From the NCBI RefSeq assembly GCF_001278705.1, contig NZ_CP012600.1, forward strand, positions 496,190 through 560,189: a stretch of DNA of 64,000 nt. The letters are read 5' to 3'. Each line of letters starts with the position of its first letter. Position 1 is the first letter of the stretch. Shown here in pieces: positions 25,229 to 32,197 of this stretch. Under the pieces are notes generated by a model, which was not told the origin of the DNA, did not search any database, and saw nothing but the letters and a program-made list of their open reading frames with translations. Made by a program: the position numbers and the translations under genes. Source of the stretch: Bacillus gobiensis. GTDB taxonomy: Bacteria; Bacillota; Bacilli; Bacillales; Bacillaceae.

Positions 25229-26044
25229 GTGAAACGGTTAGAGGGAATAAGAATTGCATTGGCTGGAAAGCGCAAATCGGAGGATTTGAGCAAGCTTGTC
25301 AAAAACCTTGGCGGAATACCGCTTATTCGGCCGGCTCAAGGAACAGTGTTTTTAGACGATTCAAACCTGGAAAAAGATGTTCGTCATCTCGTAAAAGGAA
25401 GCTATGATTGGTTTATTTTGACGACAGGGGTTGGGACGGAGACACTGTATAAAACAGCAGAAAAACTGGGGTTAGCCGATGAATTTATACAAGCGATTTC
25501 GAGGGCAAAGGTAGCTGCACGCGGATATAAAACGGTTAACATGTTGAAAAGGTTTGGGATTGCACCTGACGTCAGAGATGATGATGGGAGTACGGCCGGC
25601 TTGGTTAGAGCTTTATCCTCTCATGATCTAAAGGGCGCTAAAGTGGCACTCCAATTGCATGGTGATCCGGCGCCGAAGCTTGTTCATTTTTTGGAGGAGC
25701 AACAGGCCGAATATAAAGAAGTGCTTCCCTATCAGCATATTCCGCCGGAACCTGAGGTTTTGGAGCAGCTTCTCGACGAAATTCTGAATGGCAAGGTAGA
25801 TGCTGTAAATTTTACGAGTGCTCCGCAAGGCAGATTTCTTTTTTCCTTTGCGAAGGAAAAAGGCGTCTTTCAAGAGCTGATGGATGCTTTTTCAAAAGAT
25901 GTTGTTGCTGTAGCAGTAGGTAAAGTAACAGCTGCTGCATTAAAAGATGAGGGAATCGAACGTATCGTCATCCCGCAGGAAGAACGAATGGGCAGTGCTA
26001 TTATTGCCTTGGAGCACTACTATAAAGAAAAAACTACAAAATAA
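25229..26044 (+). CDS. Uroporphyrinogen-III synthase (HemD) family protein
   Basis: The protein has the two-lobed HemD fold signatures: GIRIALAGKRKSEDLSKLVKNLGG, DWFILTTGVGTETLY, AARGYKTVNMLKRFGIAPDV, then LQLHGDPAPKLVHFLEEQ, VNFTSAPQGRFLFSF and VAVGKVTAAALKDEGI. True HemD closes the tetrapyrrole ring, but this gene is away from any hem operon and may have another role. I choose the GTG at 25229 (271 residues), which follows GGGGGGAAAGA; the frame is open to an ATG at 25106, which lacks a ribosome binding site and lies next to the deletion endpoint of the permease remnant. Confidence 0.8.
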   Translation: MKRLEGIRIALAGKRKSEDLSKLVKNLGGIPLIRPAQGTVFLDDSNLEKDVRHLVKGSYDWFILTTGVGTETLYKTAEKLGLADEFIQAISRAKVAARGYKTVNMLKRFGIAPDVRDDDGSTAGLVRALSSHDLKGAKVALQLHGDPAPKLVHFLEEQQAEYKEVLPYQHIPPEPEVLEQLLDEILNGKVDAVNFTSAPQGRFLFSFAKEKGVFQELMDAFSKDVVAVAVGKVTAAALKDEGIERIVIPQEERMGSAIIALEHYYKEKTTK

Positions 26045-26152
26045 ATAAAGTATTATATTGCAAAAAGTCATTCTAGTGTCAGTGATCTATAAAGGCTTTA
26101 ATTTTTGATTTATCTGAAATCAAGATCGAAGGAATACTAAAACAGGCATTAA

Positions 26153-26187
26153 AAAACTCGCTCTTTCCAACTAAGGGAGCGAGTTTT
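26153..26187. terminator. Bidirectional terminator HemD-like gene / nhaX
   Basis: AAAACTCGCTC pairs perfectly with GAGCGAGTTTT (11 bp) around a 13-base loop. Confidence 0.88.
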
Positions 26188-26198
26188 ACTATTCATAA

Positions 26199-26693
26199 TT
26201 ATTTCACGATCAAAACCGGGATTTCCGATTCGGAGGAAAGCTTCTCACTGACGCTTCCAAATAATAATTTGCTCAGTCTGTTTTGATCTCTGCTCCCCAT
26301 AACGATCAAATCTGCAGATATTTCTTCGGCATACTCAAGTATGGCATCTGCGGGCTCTCCTTCGAGAACCTTGATGTTTCCTTCATAATGATTTTCATCA
26401 AGTATCATTCGGGCATTTGCCATCACTTCCTCCGACCCGTCATCGTATATCAATGGCTCATCCGGCTCATGGTTTACATTAGGGATCGGAATATTTGCCG
26501 TACCACCCGAGACATAACCTGCTGCTCCGTATGGACGGGGAGGCTCGCCCGGATCAATTCTCCTGTCTTCATGAGCATGGGCGATGGATAAATTCGAATC
26601 TAGTTTTTTTGAAAGGTCTATAGCTTTTTTAAGAGCTTTTTTGCTGTCATCACTGCCGTCAAATGCGACGAGGATTCGATCAGCTGAAAACAT
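26199..26693 (-). CDS. nhaX: Universal stress protein NhaX
   Basis: This 164-residue UspA-family protein is very similar to B. subtilis NhaX (YheK), including an insertion of about 45 residues (PPRPYGAAGYVSGGTANIPI) between beta-2 and alpha-2. It begins with ILVAFDGSDDSKKAL and ends with the nucleotide-binding VMGSRDQNRLSKLLFGSVSEKL and PVLIVK. USPs bind ATP or other nucleotides and appear under starvation and other stress. The Na+/H+ antiporter nhaC, adjacent in B. subtilis, is missing here. GAAAGGAAGG precedes the ATG. Confidence 0.93.
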   Translation of the reverse strand: MFSADRILVAFDGSDDSKKALKKAIDLSKKLDSNLSIAHAHEDRRIDPGEPPRPYGAAGYVSGGTANIPIPNVNHEPDEPLIYDDGSEEVMANARMILDENHYEGNIKVLEGEPADAILEYAEEISADLIVMGSRDQNRLSKLLFGSVSEKLSSESEIPVLIVK

Positions 26694-26755
26694 TCTATAT
26701 CCTTCCTTTCTTAAAGGTTATTTTTACTTTACCCGGCGGTGATGCGAATTAAACA

Positions 26756-26784
26756 TTGCTTTATTAATCTAATTAGATTATAAT
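26756..26784 (+). promoter_or_regulatory. Sigma-A promoter of the ArsR/DUF2087 gene
   Basis: TTGCTT and TATAAT with an exact 17-base spacer. The spacer and the region after the -10 are occupied by operator repeats. Confidence 0.75.
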
Positions 26785-26804
26785 CTAATTAGATATACAT
26801 CTAA
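26767..26804 (+). promoter_or_regulatory. Operator: three 16-bp-spaced ATCTAATTAGAT repeats
   Basis: Two perfect 12-bp palindromes ATCTAATTAGAT (26767-26778 and 26783-26794) and a half copy ATCTAA (26799-26804) recur every 16 bp. The first fills the promoter spacer, the second overlaps the -10 and the start point. Binding by the HTH protein encoded next would shut its own promoter. Confidence 0.75.
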
Positions 26805-26817
26805 CAGGAGGAAGGAT

Positions 26818-27381
26818 ATGCAGCTGAATCGAGTTATTCAATTTCATAAAACGCTGGGAGATGAAACAAGGCTGAAAATCATTGCCCTATTAAGATCCGG
26901 TCCCCTTCACGGTCAGGCGTTATCAGGGAAGCTGGGCTTAAAACCCCCTACCATCACCCATCATATCGGTAAATTAAAAGAAGTTGGACTAATAAAAGAG
27001 CGACGTGAAAAAAACACAGTCTATTTTTATTTCATAGAAAGTGAATTGGAAAAGAGTTTACATGTGACGAAAGAAATAGGAAAAAAACAAAAATTGAAAG
27101 TCACATTAGAAGAAAGGCATACGATTGAAAAAAACTTCTTTTCTCCAGATGGAAAACTGATGCAAATTCCTGCCCAGCAAAAAAAGAAAATTATTATTCT
27201 CGGGAAGCTGGCTGAAGGATTGGAAGCGAATAAAGTGTATTCCGAACGGGAAATCAGCGACTATTTAAAGAGATATCATAATGACTATGCTACGCTGCGA
27301 AGAGAGCTGATTATTCATGAATTTGCTTATCGGAAAAATAATGAGTACGTTGTCCAGCCATCAGAACTATGGATTATTTGA
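26818..27381 (+). CDS. ArsR-family regulator with DUF2087 domain
   Basis: This 187-residue protein has an ArsR-type winged helix at about residues 8-75 (LGDETRLKIIALLRSGPLHGQALSGKLGLKPPTITHHIGKLKEVGLI). A DUF2087 domain follows (about 110-187, KKIIILGKLAEGLEANKVYSEREISDYLKRYHNDYATLRRELI). No metal-binding cysteines are visible, so the signal is probably not arsenic. The likely role is an autorepressor: the promoter carries three operator repeats. It lies immediately upstream of the bmr multidrug operon on the same strand, but a separate promoter with TTGACA starts that operon. AGGAGGAAGGAT precedes the ATG. Confidence 0.88.
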   Translation: MQLNRVIQFHKTLGDETRLKIIALLRSGPLHGQALSGKLGLKPPTITHHIGKLKEVGLIKERREKNTVYFYFIESELEKSLHVTKEIGKKQKLKVTLEERHTIEKNFFSPDGKLMQIPAQQKKKIIILGKLAEGLEANKVYSEREISDYLKRYHNDYATLRRELIIHEFAYRKNNEYVVQPSELWII

Positions 27382-27399
27382 TTTTTTCTAAACAAAAGT

Positions 27400-27415
27400 T
27401 TGGAATTTTTTCCAA
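27400..27415. promoter_or_regulatory. Palindrome upstream of the bmr promoter
   Basis: TTGGAATTTTTTCCAA is a 6+6-bp inverted repeat ending 8 bases before the -35 hexamer of the bmr promoter. It could be a regulator site or part of the end of the preceding gene; it has no T-run. Confidence 0.4.
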
Positions 27416-27423
27416 CAAATCAA

Positions 27424-27452
27424 TTGACAATGAATCTGGGGCGATTTATGAT
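27424..27452 (+). promoter_or_regulatory. Sigma-A promoter of the bmr operon
   Basis: TTGACA and TATGAT with a 17-base spacer, a near-consensus promoter; transcription should begin near 27459 and read the leader-peptide ORF. Confidence 0.8.
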
Positions 27453-27485
27453 TAGAATGAGAAAAAGCGAACGGAGGTTTGTGTC

Positions 27486-27584
27486 ATGATTAATCAAGCA
27501 GTTCTTTCATACATACAGCTGAATATTCATGTGACTCAAACAAACGTTTCCGCTGCTTTGTCGATAGACATTTTTGTGAATTGA
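27486..27584 (+). CDS. bmrB: Leader peptide controlling bmrCD (BmrB-like)
   Basis: This 32-residue ORF (MINQAVLSYIQLNIHVTQTN and then VSAALSIDIFVN) follows ACGGAGG and is placed between the bmr promoter and a strong terminator. That is the layout of B. subtilis bmrB (yheJ), where antibiotic-stalled ribosomes on the leader ORF prevent the terminator and switch on bmrCD. The B. subtilis leader is longer (about 54 residues). The stop codon lies 15 bases before the terminator stem, so translation can influence folding. Confidence 0.78.
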   Translation: MINQAVLSYIQLNIHVTQTNVSAALSIDIFVN

Positions 27585-27598
27585 ATATAAGCGATATA

Positions 27599-27640
27599 GG
27601 GGCGCATGTCACGAAAACGTGAATTTGCGCCCTTTTTGTG
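27599..27640 (+). terminator. Attenuator terminator of the bmr operon
   Basis: GGGCGCA / TGCGCCC form an outer stem with an inner TCACG-AAAA-CGTGA stem, followed by TTTTTGTGTC. A strong terminator this early in the operon means read-through must be regulated. ACGTTT inside the leader ORF (27544-27549) can pair with AAACGT in the terminator (27615-27620), a possible part of an antiterminator. Confidence 0.85.
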
Positions 27641-27680
27641 TCTTTTTGGGTGTTAGCTTATCAAAAGCTTAACCATAAAT

Positions 27681-27704
27681 GAAAATTCTCCAAGTAGAAT
27701 TTTC
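27681..27704 (+). promoter_or_regulatory. Second hairpin in the bmr leader
   Basis: A perfect 9-bp stem (GAAAATTCT / AGAATTTTC, 6-base loop) lies between the attenuator and the second small ORF. It has no T-run, so it is more likely a translation-control or stability hairpin. Confidence 0.5.
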
Positions 27705-27735
27705 GAAAATCTAAGAATATTAAGGAGGAATTCAT

Positions 27736-27792
27736 ATGTTGGAAAGAAAAATTGACGAAATCATTTGCGGGGATAAACTCGAAGGCGGCTAA
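27736..27792 (+). CDS. 18-residue ORF between attenuator and bmrC
   Basis: MLERKIDEIICGDKLEGG has a consensus TAAGGAGGAATTCAT start region and ends 24 bases before bmrC. Its ribosome binding site is better than that of bmrC (AGGAGATGACAAGAG). It may be a second leader ORF that couples translation into bmrC. No relative is known to me. Confidence 0.55.
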   Translation: MLERKIDEIICGDKLEGG

Positions 27793-27816
27793 CAAAAGAA
27801 TAGGAGATGACAAGAG

Positions 27817-29574
27817 ATGTTTTCAGTGTTATTCAAATTAAAATGGTTTTTTAAAAAATATTGGCTTCGGTACACGATTGCAATCGTACTTTTATTAGTC
27901 GTAAACGTTTTAGAAATGTTTCCGCCAAAGCTTTTGGGAAATGCGATTGATGATATGCAATCCGGCGCCATTACATTTAACGGAATTGTTTACTACATCG
28001 GGATATATCTCGCATTGGGTGTAATCGTTTATACGATTTCATACGTTTGGATGTATCAGCTGTTTGGCGGGGCGATTGTGATCGAAAAAATACTCAGGTC
28101 AAAACTGATGGGACATTTGTTAAAGATGACGCCAAGATTTTATGAGACGAACCGAACAGGTGACTTAATGGCAAGAGCAACAAATGACCTGAAATCCGTA
28201 TCCATGACCGCAGGCTTTGGAATCCTTACACTGGTCGATTCAACGATGTTTATGATGACCATATTGGTTACGATGGGATTTATTATCAGCTGGAAGCTGA
28301 CAATAGCCGCGATACTGCCGCTCCCGATTATGGCTGTTGCAATCAGTGTGTACGGCAAAAAAATTCACGAGCGATTTACGGAAGCACAGGACGCGTTTGG
28401 CGACCTGAACGACCGAGTGCTTGAATCCGTTTCCGGAGTGCGTGTCATCAGGGCCTACGTTCAGGAAAAAAATGATGTCAGCAGGTTTAACAAGATGACG
28501 GCAGACGTATACGAAAAAAATATGAAGGTAGCATTAATCGATTCTCTCTTTGAACCAACAGTCAAGCTGCTCGTAGGCTTAAGTTATCTTATCGGTCTTG
28601 GCTACGGAGCCTACATGGTGTTCCAAAATCAGATTACGATAGGTGAGCTCGTTTCGTTTAACGTGTATCTTGGAATGCTCATTTGGCCAATGTTTGCGAT
28701 CGGAGAGCTAATTAATGTTATGCAAAGAGGAAATGCATCGCTTGATCGGGTAAACGAAACACTTAGTTATGAGCCTGATGTAAAGGAAGCTGCGCAGCCC
28801 CTGGCAGCAGAGTATTCAGGTGATATTGCCTTTCAACAAGTAACGTTTTCATATCCAAGCTCTACCCATAACAATTTGGATAAAATCTCATTTACGGTTC
28901 GTAAAGGGCAGACAGTCGGCATTGTCGGCAAAACGGGAAGCGGAAAATCAACCATTGTGAAGCAGCTGTTGAGGCAATACCCCGAAGGCGCGGGTGAGGT
29001 GAGTATTTCGGGAATTCCTATTCAGAAATTATCTCTTGACAAGCTCCACAGCTGGATCGGTTATGTTCCGCAGGATCACGTGCTGTTTTCACGAACGGTG
29101 AAAGAAAATATGCTGATCGGCAAGATGGAAGCTACTGATCAAGATATCCGGGAAGCTATTCAAAATGCCCATTTTGAAAAGGATCTGGAAAATTTGCCAG
29201 AAGGACTGTCTACATTAGTAGGAGAAAAAGGCGTGGCCTTATCCGGAGGGCAGAAGCAGAGGATTTCGATTGCCCGGGCACTGCTAGCGAATCCGGAAAT
29301 TTTGATTTTGGATGATTCGTTATCTGCGGTTGATGCAAAAACAGAAACGGCGATTATTAATAATATTAAAAAAAATCGCAAAGGGAAAACGACGTTTATC
29401 ACTGCACACAGGCTATCTGCGGTTGAGCATGCCGATTTAATTATCGTCATGGAAGACGGGAAAATACTGGAACGCGGAACACATAGGGAACTGCTAGAAA
29501 AAGATGGCTGGTACAATGAGCAGTATCAAAGACAGCAGCTTTCCTCTCCAGAAGAAGGGGGGACTGTAGCGTGA
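27817..29574 (+). CDS. bmrC: Multidrug ABC exporter subunit BmrC
   Basis: This 585-residue half-transporter has the exact length of B. subtilis BmrC (YheI). Six membrane helices (about 15-310) precede an ATPase domain with Walker A GKTGSGKST, signature ALSGGQKQR and Walker B LILDDSLSAVD. The catalytic Glu after Walker B is replaced by Asp (LDDS), so this subunit provides the degenerate nucleotide site of the BmrCD heterodimer. It overlaps bmrD by GTGA. Known role: drug and dye export across the cell membrane in late exponential phase or under ribosome-targeting antibiotics. Confidence 0.95.
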   Translation: MFSVLFKLKWFFKKYWLRYTIAIVLLLVVNVLEMFPPKLLGNAIDDMQSGAITFNGIVYYIGIYLALGVIVYTISYVWMYQLFGGAIVIEKILRSKLMGHLLKMTPRFYETNRTGDLMARATNDLKSVSMTAGFGILTLVDSTMFMMTILVTMGFIISWKLTIAAILPLPIMAVAISVYGKKIHERFTEAQDAFGDLNDRVLESVSGVRVIRAYVQEKNDVSRFNKMTADVYEKNMKVALIDSLFEPTVKLLVGLSYLIGLGYGAYMVFQNQITIGELVSFNVYLGMLIWPMFAIGELINVMQRGNASLDRVNETLSYEPDVKEAAQPLAAEYSGDIAFQQVTFSYPSSTHNNLDKISFTVRKGQTVGIVGKTGSGKSTIVKQLLRQYPEGAGEVSISGIPIQKLSLDKLHSWIGYVPQDHVLFSRTVKENMLIGKMEATDQDIREAIQNAHFEKDLENLPEGLSTLVGEKGVALSGGQKQRISIARALLANPEILILDDSLSAVDAKTETAIINNIKKNRKGKTTFITAHRLSAVEHADLIIVMEDGKILERGTHRELLEKDGWYNEQYQRQQLSSPEEGGTVA

Positions 29575-31592
29575 AAACAGGAAAACGGCTTTTTGCTTAT
29601 GCCATGCTTTATCGAAAAACGCTGATGCTGGCGATTCTTATGCTGGTAGTCGCCGTGGCAGCCGAATTGACAGGTCCTTTTATCGCGAAAAAGATGATCG
29701 ACGGGCATATCCTCGGAATTGAAACGCCGTGGTATGAAGTGGACGGCGGAGAACACGCCGTTTCCTACAATAATGGAAAGACATATGCCAGAGAGGCGTA
29801 TTTGGATCCTGCAGATGAGCGGGGAAAGGAAGTCAGGATATTCCAAATTGGAATGGACTATTACTTTATAGATGGCGCTGTTTCATTTGATGGAGACAGG
29901 TCCGTTTCAAACGGGAAGTTGACAATAACAAACGGAAGCCGCTCGGAAACCTATGACGCTGTTCAGCTGTCAAAGGATGAAATATTGGCGTTTTACGAGC
30001 CGGAAATTAGCGGAATCGTCACGTTAAGCTTTATGTTTCTCGGCTTGCTTATCGTCTCGATATTCTTCCATTACGGCCAGCATTATTTGCTGCAGGCCAG
30101 TGCAAACAGGGTTATCCAAAGAATGAGAGAGGACGTTTTCTCCCATATTCAAACACTTCCAGTAAAATACTTTGATAATCTCCCCGCCGGTAAGGTGGTC
30201 GCAAGAATAACTAATGATACAGAAGCGATCCGGGATCTTTACGTGACGGTGCTTTCTCAATTCGTGACGAGCTTTATCTATTTGGCTGGAATCTATACGG
30301 CGATGTTTTTGCTGGATCCGCGGCTTGCGGCGATATGTCTGGCACTTGTTCCTGTGTTAATTATTTGGATGTTCGTATATCGAAAATTTGCATCAGGCTT
30401 TAACCATAAAATTCGTTCAATTAACAGTGATATCAACGCGAAAATCAATGAATCCATTCAAGGTATGACAATCATTCAAGCGTTCCGCAATCAGAAGGAA
30501 ACTAAAAAGGAATTTGAAGAGTTGAATGATACACATTTTCGTTATCAGAACAAAATGCTGAATCTAAATTCGCTTCTGTCCCATAACCTTGTCAATTTTC
30601 TGCGGAACTTGGTCTTTGTCGGGCTTATATGGTATTTTGGCGGAGCTTCTCTAAATGCGGCTGGCATGATTTCTTTAGGTGTCTTGTACGCTTTTGTTGA
30701 TTACTTAAACCGCTTGTTCCAGCCGATTACCGGTATCGTTAATCAATTTGCACAGCTTGAGCTTGCCAGGGTTTCGGCTGAACGGGTTTTCAGGCTGTTG
30801 GACGAAAAAGGAACCGAAGTAGATGAGAAGGAGTCTGCACGTTACGAAGGGAATGTGGTCTTTGATGATGTCTCCTTTGCGTATAACGATAAAGATTTTG
30901 TATTAAAGAACATTTCATTTGAGGCCAAAAAAGGAGAAACGGTGGCACTTGTCGGTCACACCGGTTCCGGAAAAAGCTCCATCATGAATGTGCTGTTCCG
31001 CTTTTATGATATTCAAAAAGGGAAGGTTACCATCGACGGTAAAAGCATATATGAAATGTCGAGGCAGGAGGTCAGAAGGCATATGGGGATTGTGCTGCAA
31101 GATCCATACCTGTTTACTGGAACGATCGCTTCCAATGTCAGCCTTGACAATGAAAAGATTTCAAGAGAAAAGGTCGAGAATGCCTTAAAGCAGGTGGGGG
31201 CGGATGAGCTGTTCAATCATCTTCCTGACGGCTTTGACGAGCCAGTTGTTGAAAAAGGCAGCACATTATCTTCCGGCCAAAGACAGCTGATATCATTCGC
31301 GAGAGCTCTGTCTTACGATCCAGCGATCCTGATTTTGGATGAAGCGACGGCAAACATTGATACAGAAACAGAAGCTGTTATTCAACGCGCGCTCGATGTT
31401 GTGAAAAAAGGAAGGACGACTTTTGTCATTGCTCACCGGCTTTCAACAATTAGGAACGCCGACCAAATTCTTGTCTTAGATAAGGGGCAGATTATTGAAC
31501 AAGGGAACCATGACGAGCTAATGAAAGAAAAAGGACAATATTATCAAATGTACGAATTGCAAAAAGGGAAACAAGAAACACTTGCGGGCTAA
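29571..31592 (+). CDS. bmrD: Multidrug ABC exporter subunit BmrD
   Basis: The 673-residue partner of BmrC has the same length as B. subtilis BmrD (YheH). A distinctive extracellular insertion of about 100 residues lies between the first two membrane helices (about 45-150, TPWYEVDGGEHAVSYNNGKT and on). The ATPase domain has Walker A GHTGSGKSS, signature TLSSGQRQL and Walker B LILDEATANID with an intact catalytic Glu. GTG at 29571 overlaps the bmrC stop, so translation is coupled. A strong terminator follows. Confidence 0.95.
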   Translation: MKTGKRLFAYAMLYRKTLMLAILMLVVAVAAELTGPFIAKKMIDGHILGIETPWYEVDGGEHAVSYNNGKTYAREAYLDPADERGKEVRIFQIGMDYYFIDGAVSFDGDRSVSNGKLTITNGSRSETYDAVQLSKDEILAFYEPEISGIVTLSFMFLGLLIVSIFFHYGQHYLLQASANRVIQRMREDVFSHIQTLPVKYFDNLPAGKVVARITNDTEAIRDLYVTVLSQFVTSFIYLAGIYTAMFLLDPRLAAICLALVPVLIIWMFVYRKFASGFNHKIRSINSDINAKINESIQGMTIIQAFRNQKETKKEFEELNDTHFRYQNKMLNLNSLLSHNLVNFLRNLVFVGLIWYFGGASLNAAGMISLGVLYAFVDYLNRLFQPITGIVNQFAQLELARVSAERVFRLLDEKGTEVDEKESARYEGNVVFDDVSFAYNDKDFVLKNISFEAKKGETVALVGHTGSGKSSIMNVLFRFYDIQKGKVTIDGKSIYEMSRQEVRRHMGIVLQDPYLFTGTIASNVSLDNEKISREKVENALKQVGADELFNHLPDGFDEPVVEKGSTLSSGQRQLISFARALSYDPAILILDEATANIDTETEAVIQRALDVVKKGRTTFVIAHRLSTIRNADQILVLDKGQIIEQGNHDELMKEKGQYYQMYELQKGKQETLAG

Positions 31593-31596
31593 ATAG

Positions 31597-31635
31597 AGCC
31601 AGACGAATCACTTTTCGGATTCGTCTGGCTTTTTT
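31597..31635 (+). terminator. Terminator after bmrD
   Basis: A perfect 13-bp stem (AGCCAGACGAATC / GATTCGTCTGGCT), 8-base loop and T6 run. Confidence 0.93.
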
Positions 31636-31645
31636 ATTCTTGAAC

Positions 31646-31676
31646 GAAAAAAGAAGGCGCTATGGCAGCACCTTCT
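31646..31676 (-). terminator. Terminator after sspB
   Basis: On the minus strand AGAAGGTGCT pairs with AGCGCCTTCT (one wobble) and is followed by TTTTT, 11 bases after the sspB stop. Confidence 0.85.
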
Positions 31677-31687
31677 TTAAGCCATTA

Positions 31688-31885
31688 TTATTGAATTTTT
31701 CCACCGAATGATTGTTGGGCTGCAGCAACTAAACGCTTCGTGATTTCTCCACCTACAGAACCATTTGCACGAGAAGTCGTTTCTGCTCCAAGGTTTACGC
31801 CAAATTCAGAAGCGATTTCAAACTTCATTTGGTCAACTGCTTTTTCTGCACCTGGAACGACAAGGTTATTTCTATTGTTTGGCAT
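31688..31885 (-). CDS. sspB: Alpha/beta-type small acid-soluble spore protein
   Basis: This 65-residue spore DNA-binding protein starts [20 protein letters not shown] and contains the germination-protease site (KFEIASEFG) and the conserved [21 protein letters not shown] block. SASPs coat forespore DNA in an A-like form and give UV resistance. I start it at the ATG at 31885 after AAAGGAGC, dropping 31 upstream residues that come from the leader. A sigma-G promoter lies at 31997-32026. Position next to yheE-yheD and bmrD matches sspB of B. subtilis. Confidence 0.95.
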   Translation of the reverse strand: MPNNRNNLVVPGAEKAVDQMKFEIASEFGVNLGAETTSRANGSVGGEITKRLVAAAQQSFGGKIQ

Positions 31886-31910
31886 AGTAAAAGCTCCTTT
31901 TTCGTTTTTT

Positions 31911-31977
31911 TGCTGGGTGAGCTGGAATTGAACCAGCATCTGAGTTAGCAATACCCAGTACCTCTTGGCATCACCCA
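31911..31977 (-). ncRNA. tRNA-like sequence in the sspB leader
   Basis: On the minus strand a perfect 7-bp acceptor stem (TGGGTGA / TCACCCA) and a perfect T-arm (GCTGG, loop TTCAATT, CCAGC) are joined directly, as in a real tRNA. The 3' end is GCA rather than N-CCA. The middle part (33 bases) is too short for normal D and anticodon arms: one fold gives TGGGT / ACTCA with loop ATTGCTA (anticodon UGC), leaving a collapsed D-arm. It resembles a shortened tRNA-Gln or other pseudo-tRNA and lies inside the sspB transcript. Confidence 0.6.
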
Positions 31978-31996
31978 ATGATTAAATTGTATGAAT

Positions 31997-32026
31997 TAGT
32001 ATGGGGTTCATTTTGAGAATCATGCA
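31997..32026 (-). promoter_or_regulatory. Sigma-G promoter of sspB
   Basis: On the minus strand TGCATG (32026-32021) is followed after 17 bases by CATACTA (32003-31997), matching forespore sigma-G promoters (TGMATA / CATACTA). Confidence 0.85.
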
Positions 32027-32103
32027 CAGAGTATGTTGGTAAATAATGAAAAATGAAAACAGGGCTGTCCGAAAAGGACAAACCCGATAAAATTTAAAAT
32101 TCA

Positions 32104-32127
32104 AGAATGTTGATATATCAATATTCT
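32104..32127. repeat. 24-bp near-perfect palindrome
   Basis: AGAATGTTGATATATCAATATTCT is self-complementary except for one G-T pair. It lies between the msmX terminator and the sspB promoter, with a GTCC-GAAAA-GGAC hairpin nearby (about 32067-32080). Purpose unknown. Confidence 0.55.
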
Positions 32128-32137
32128 CGTATTTGAA

Positions 32138-32181
32138 AAAGGGCTTCCAAAAATCGAAAAATCGACTTTGGGAAGCCCTTT
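32138..32181 (-). terminator. Terminator after msmX
   Basis: AAAGGGCTTCC / GGAAGCCCTTT, an 11-bp perfect stem with a 22-base loop, followed on the minus strand by TTTTTC. Confidence 0.85.
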
Positions 32182-32197
32182 GGTTTTTTGGAATGCT

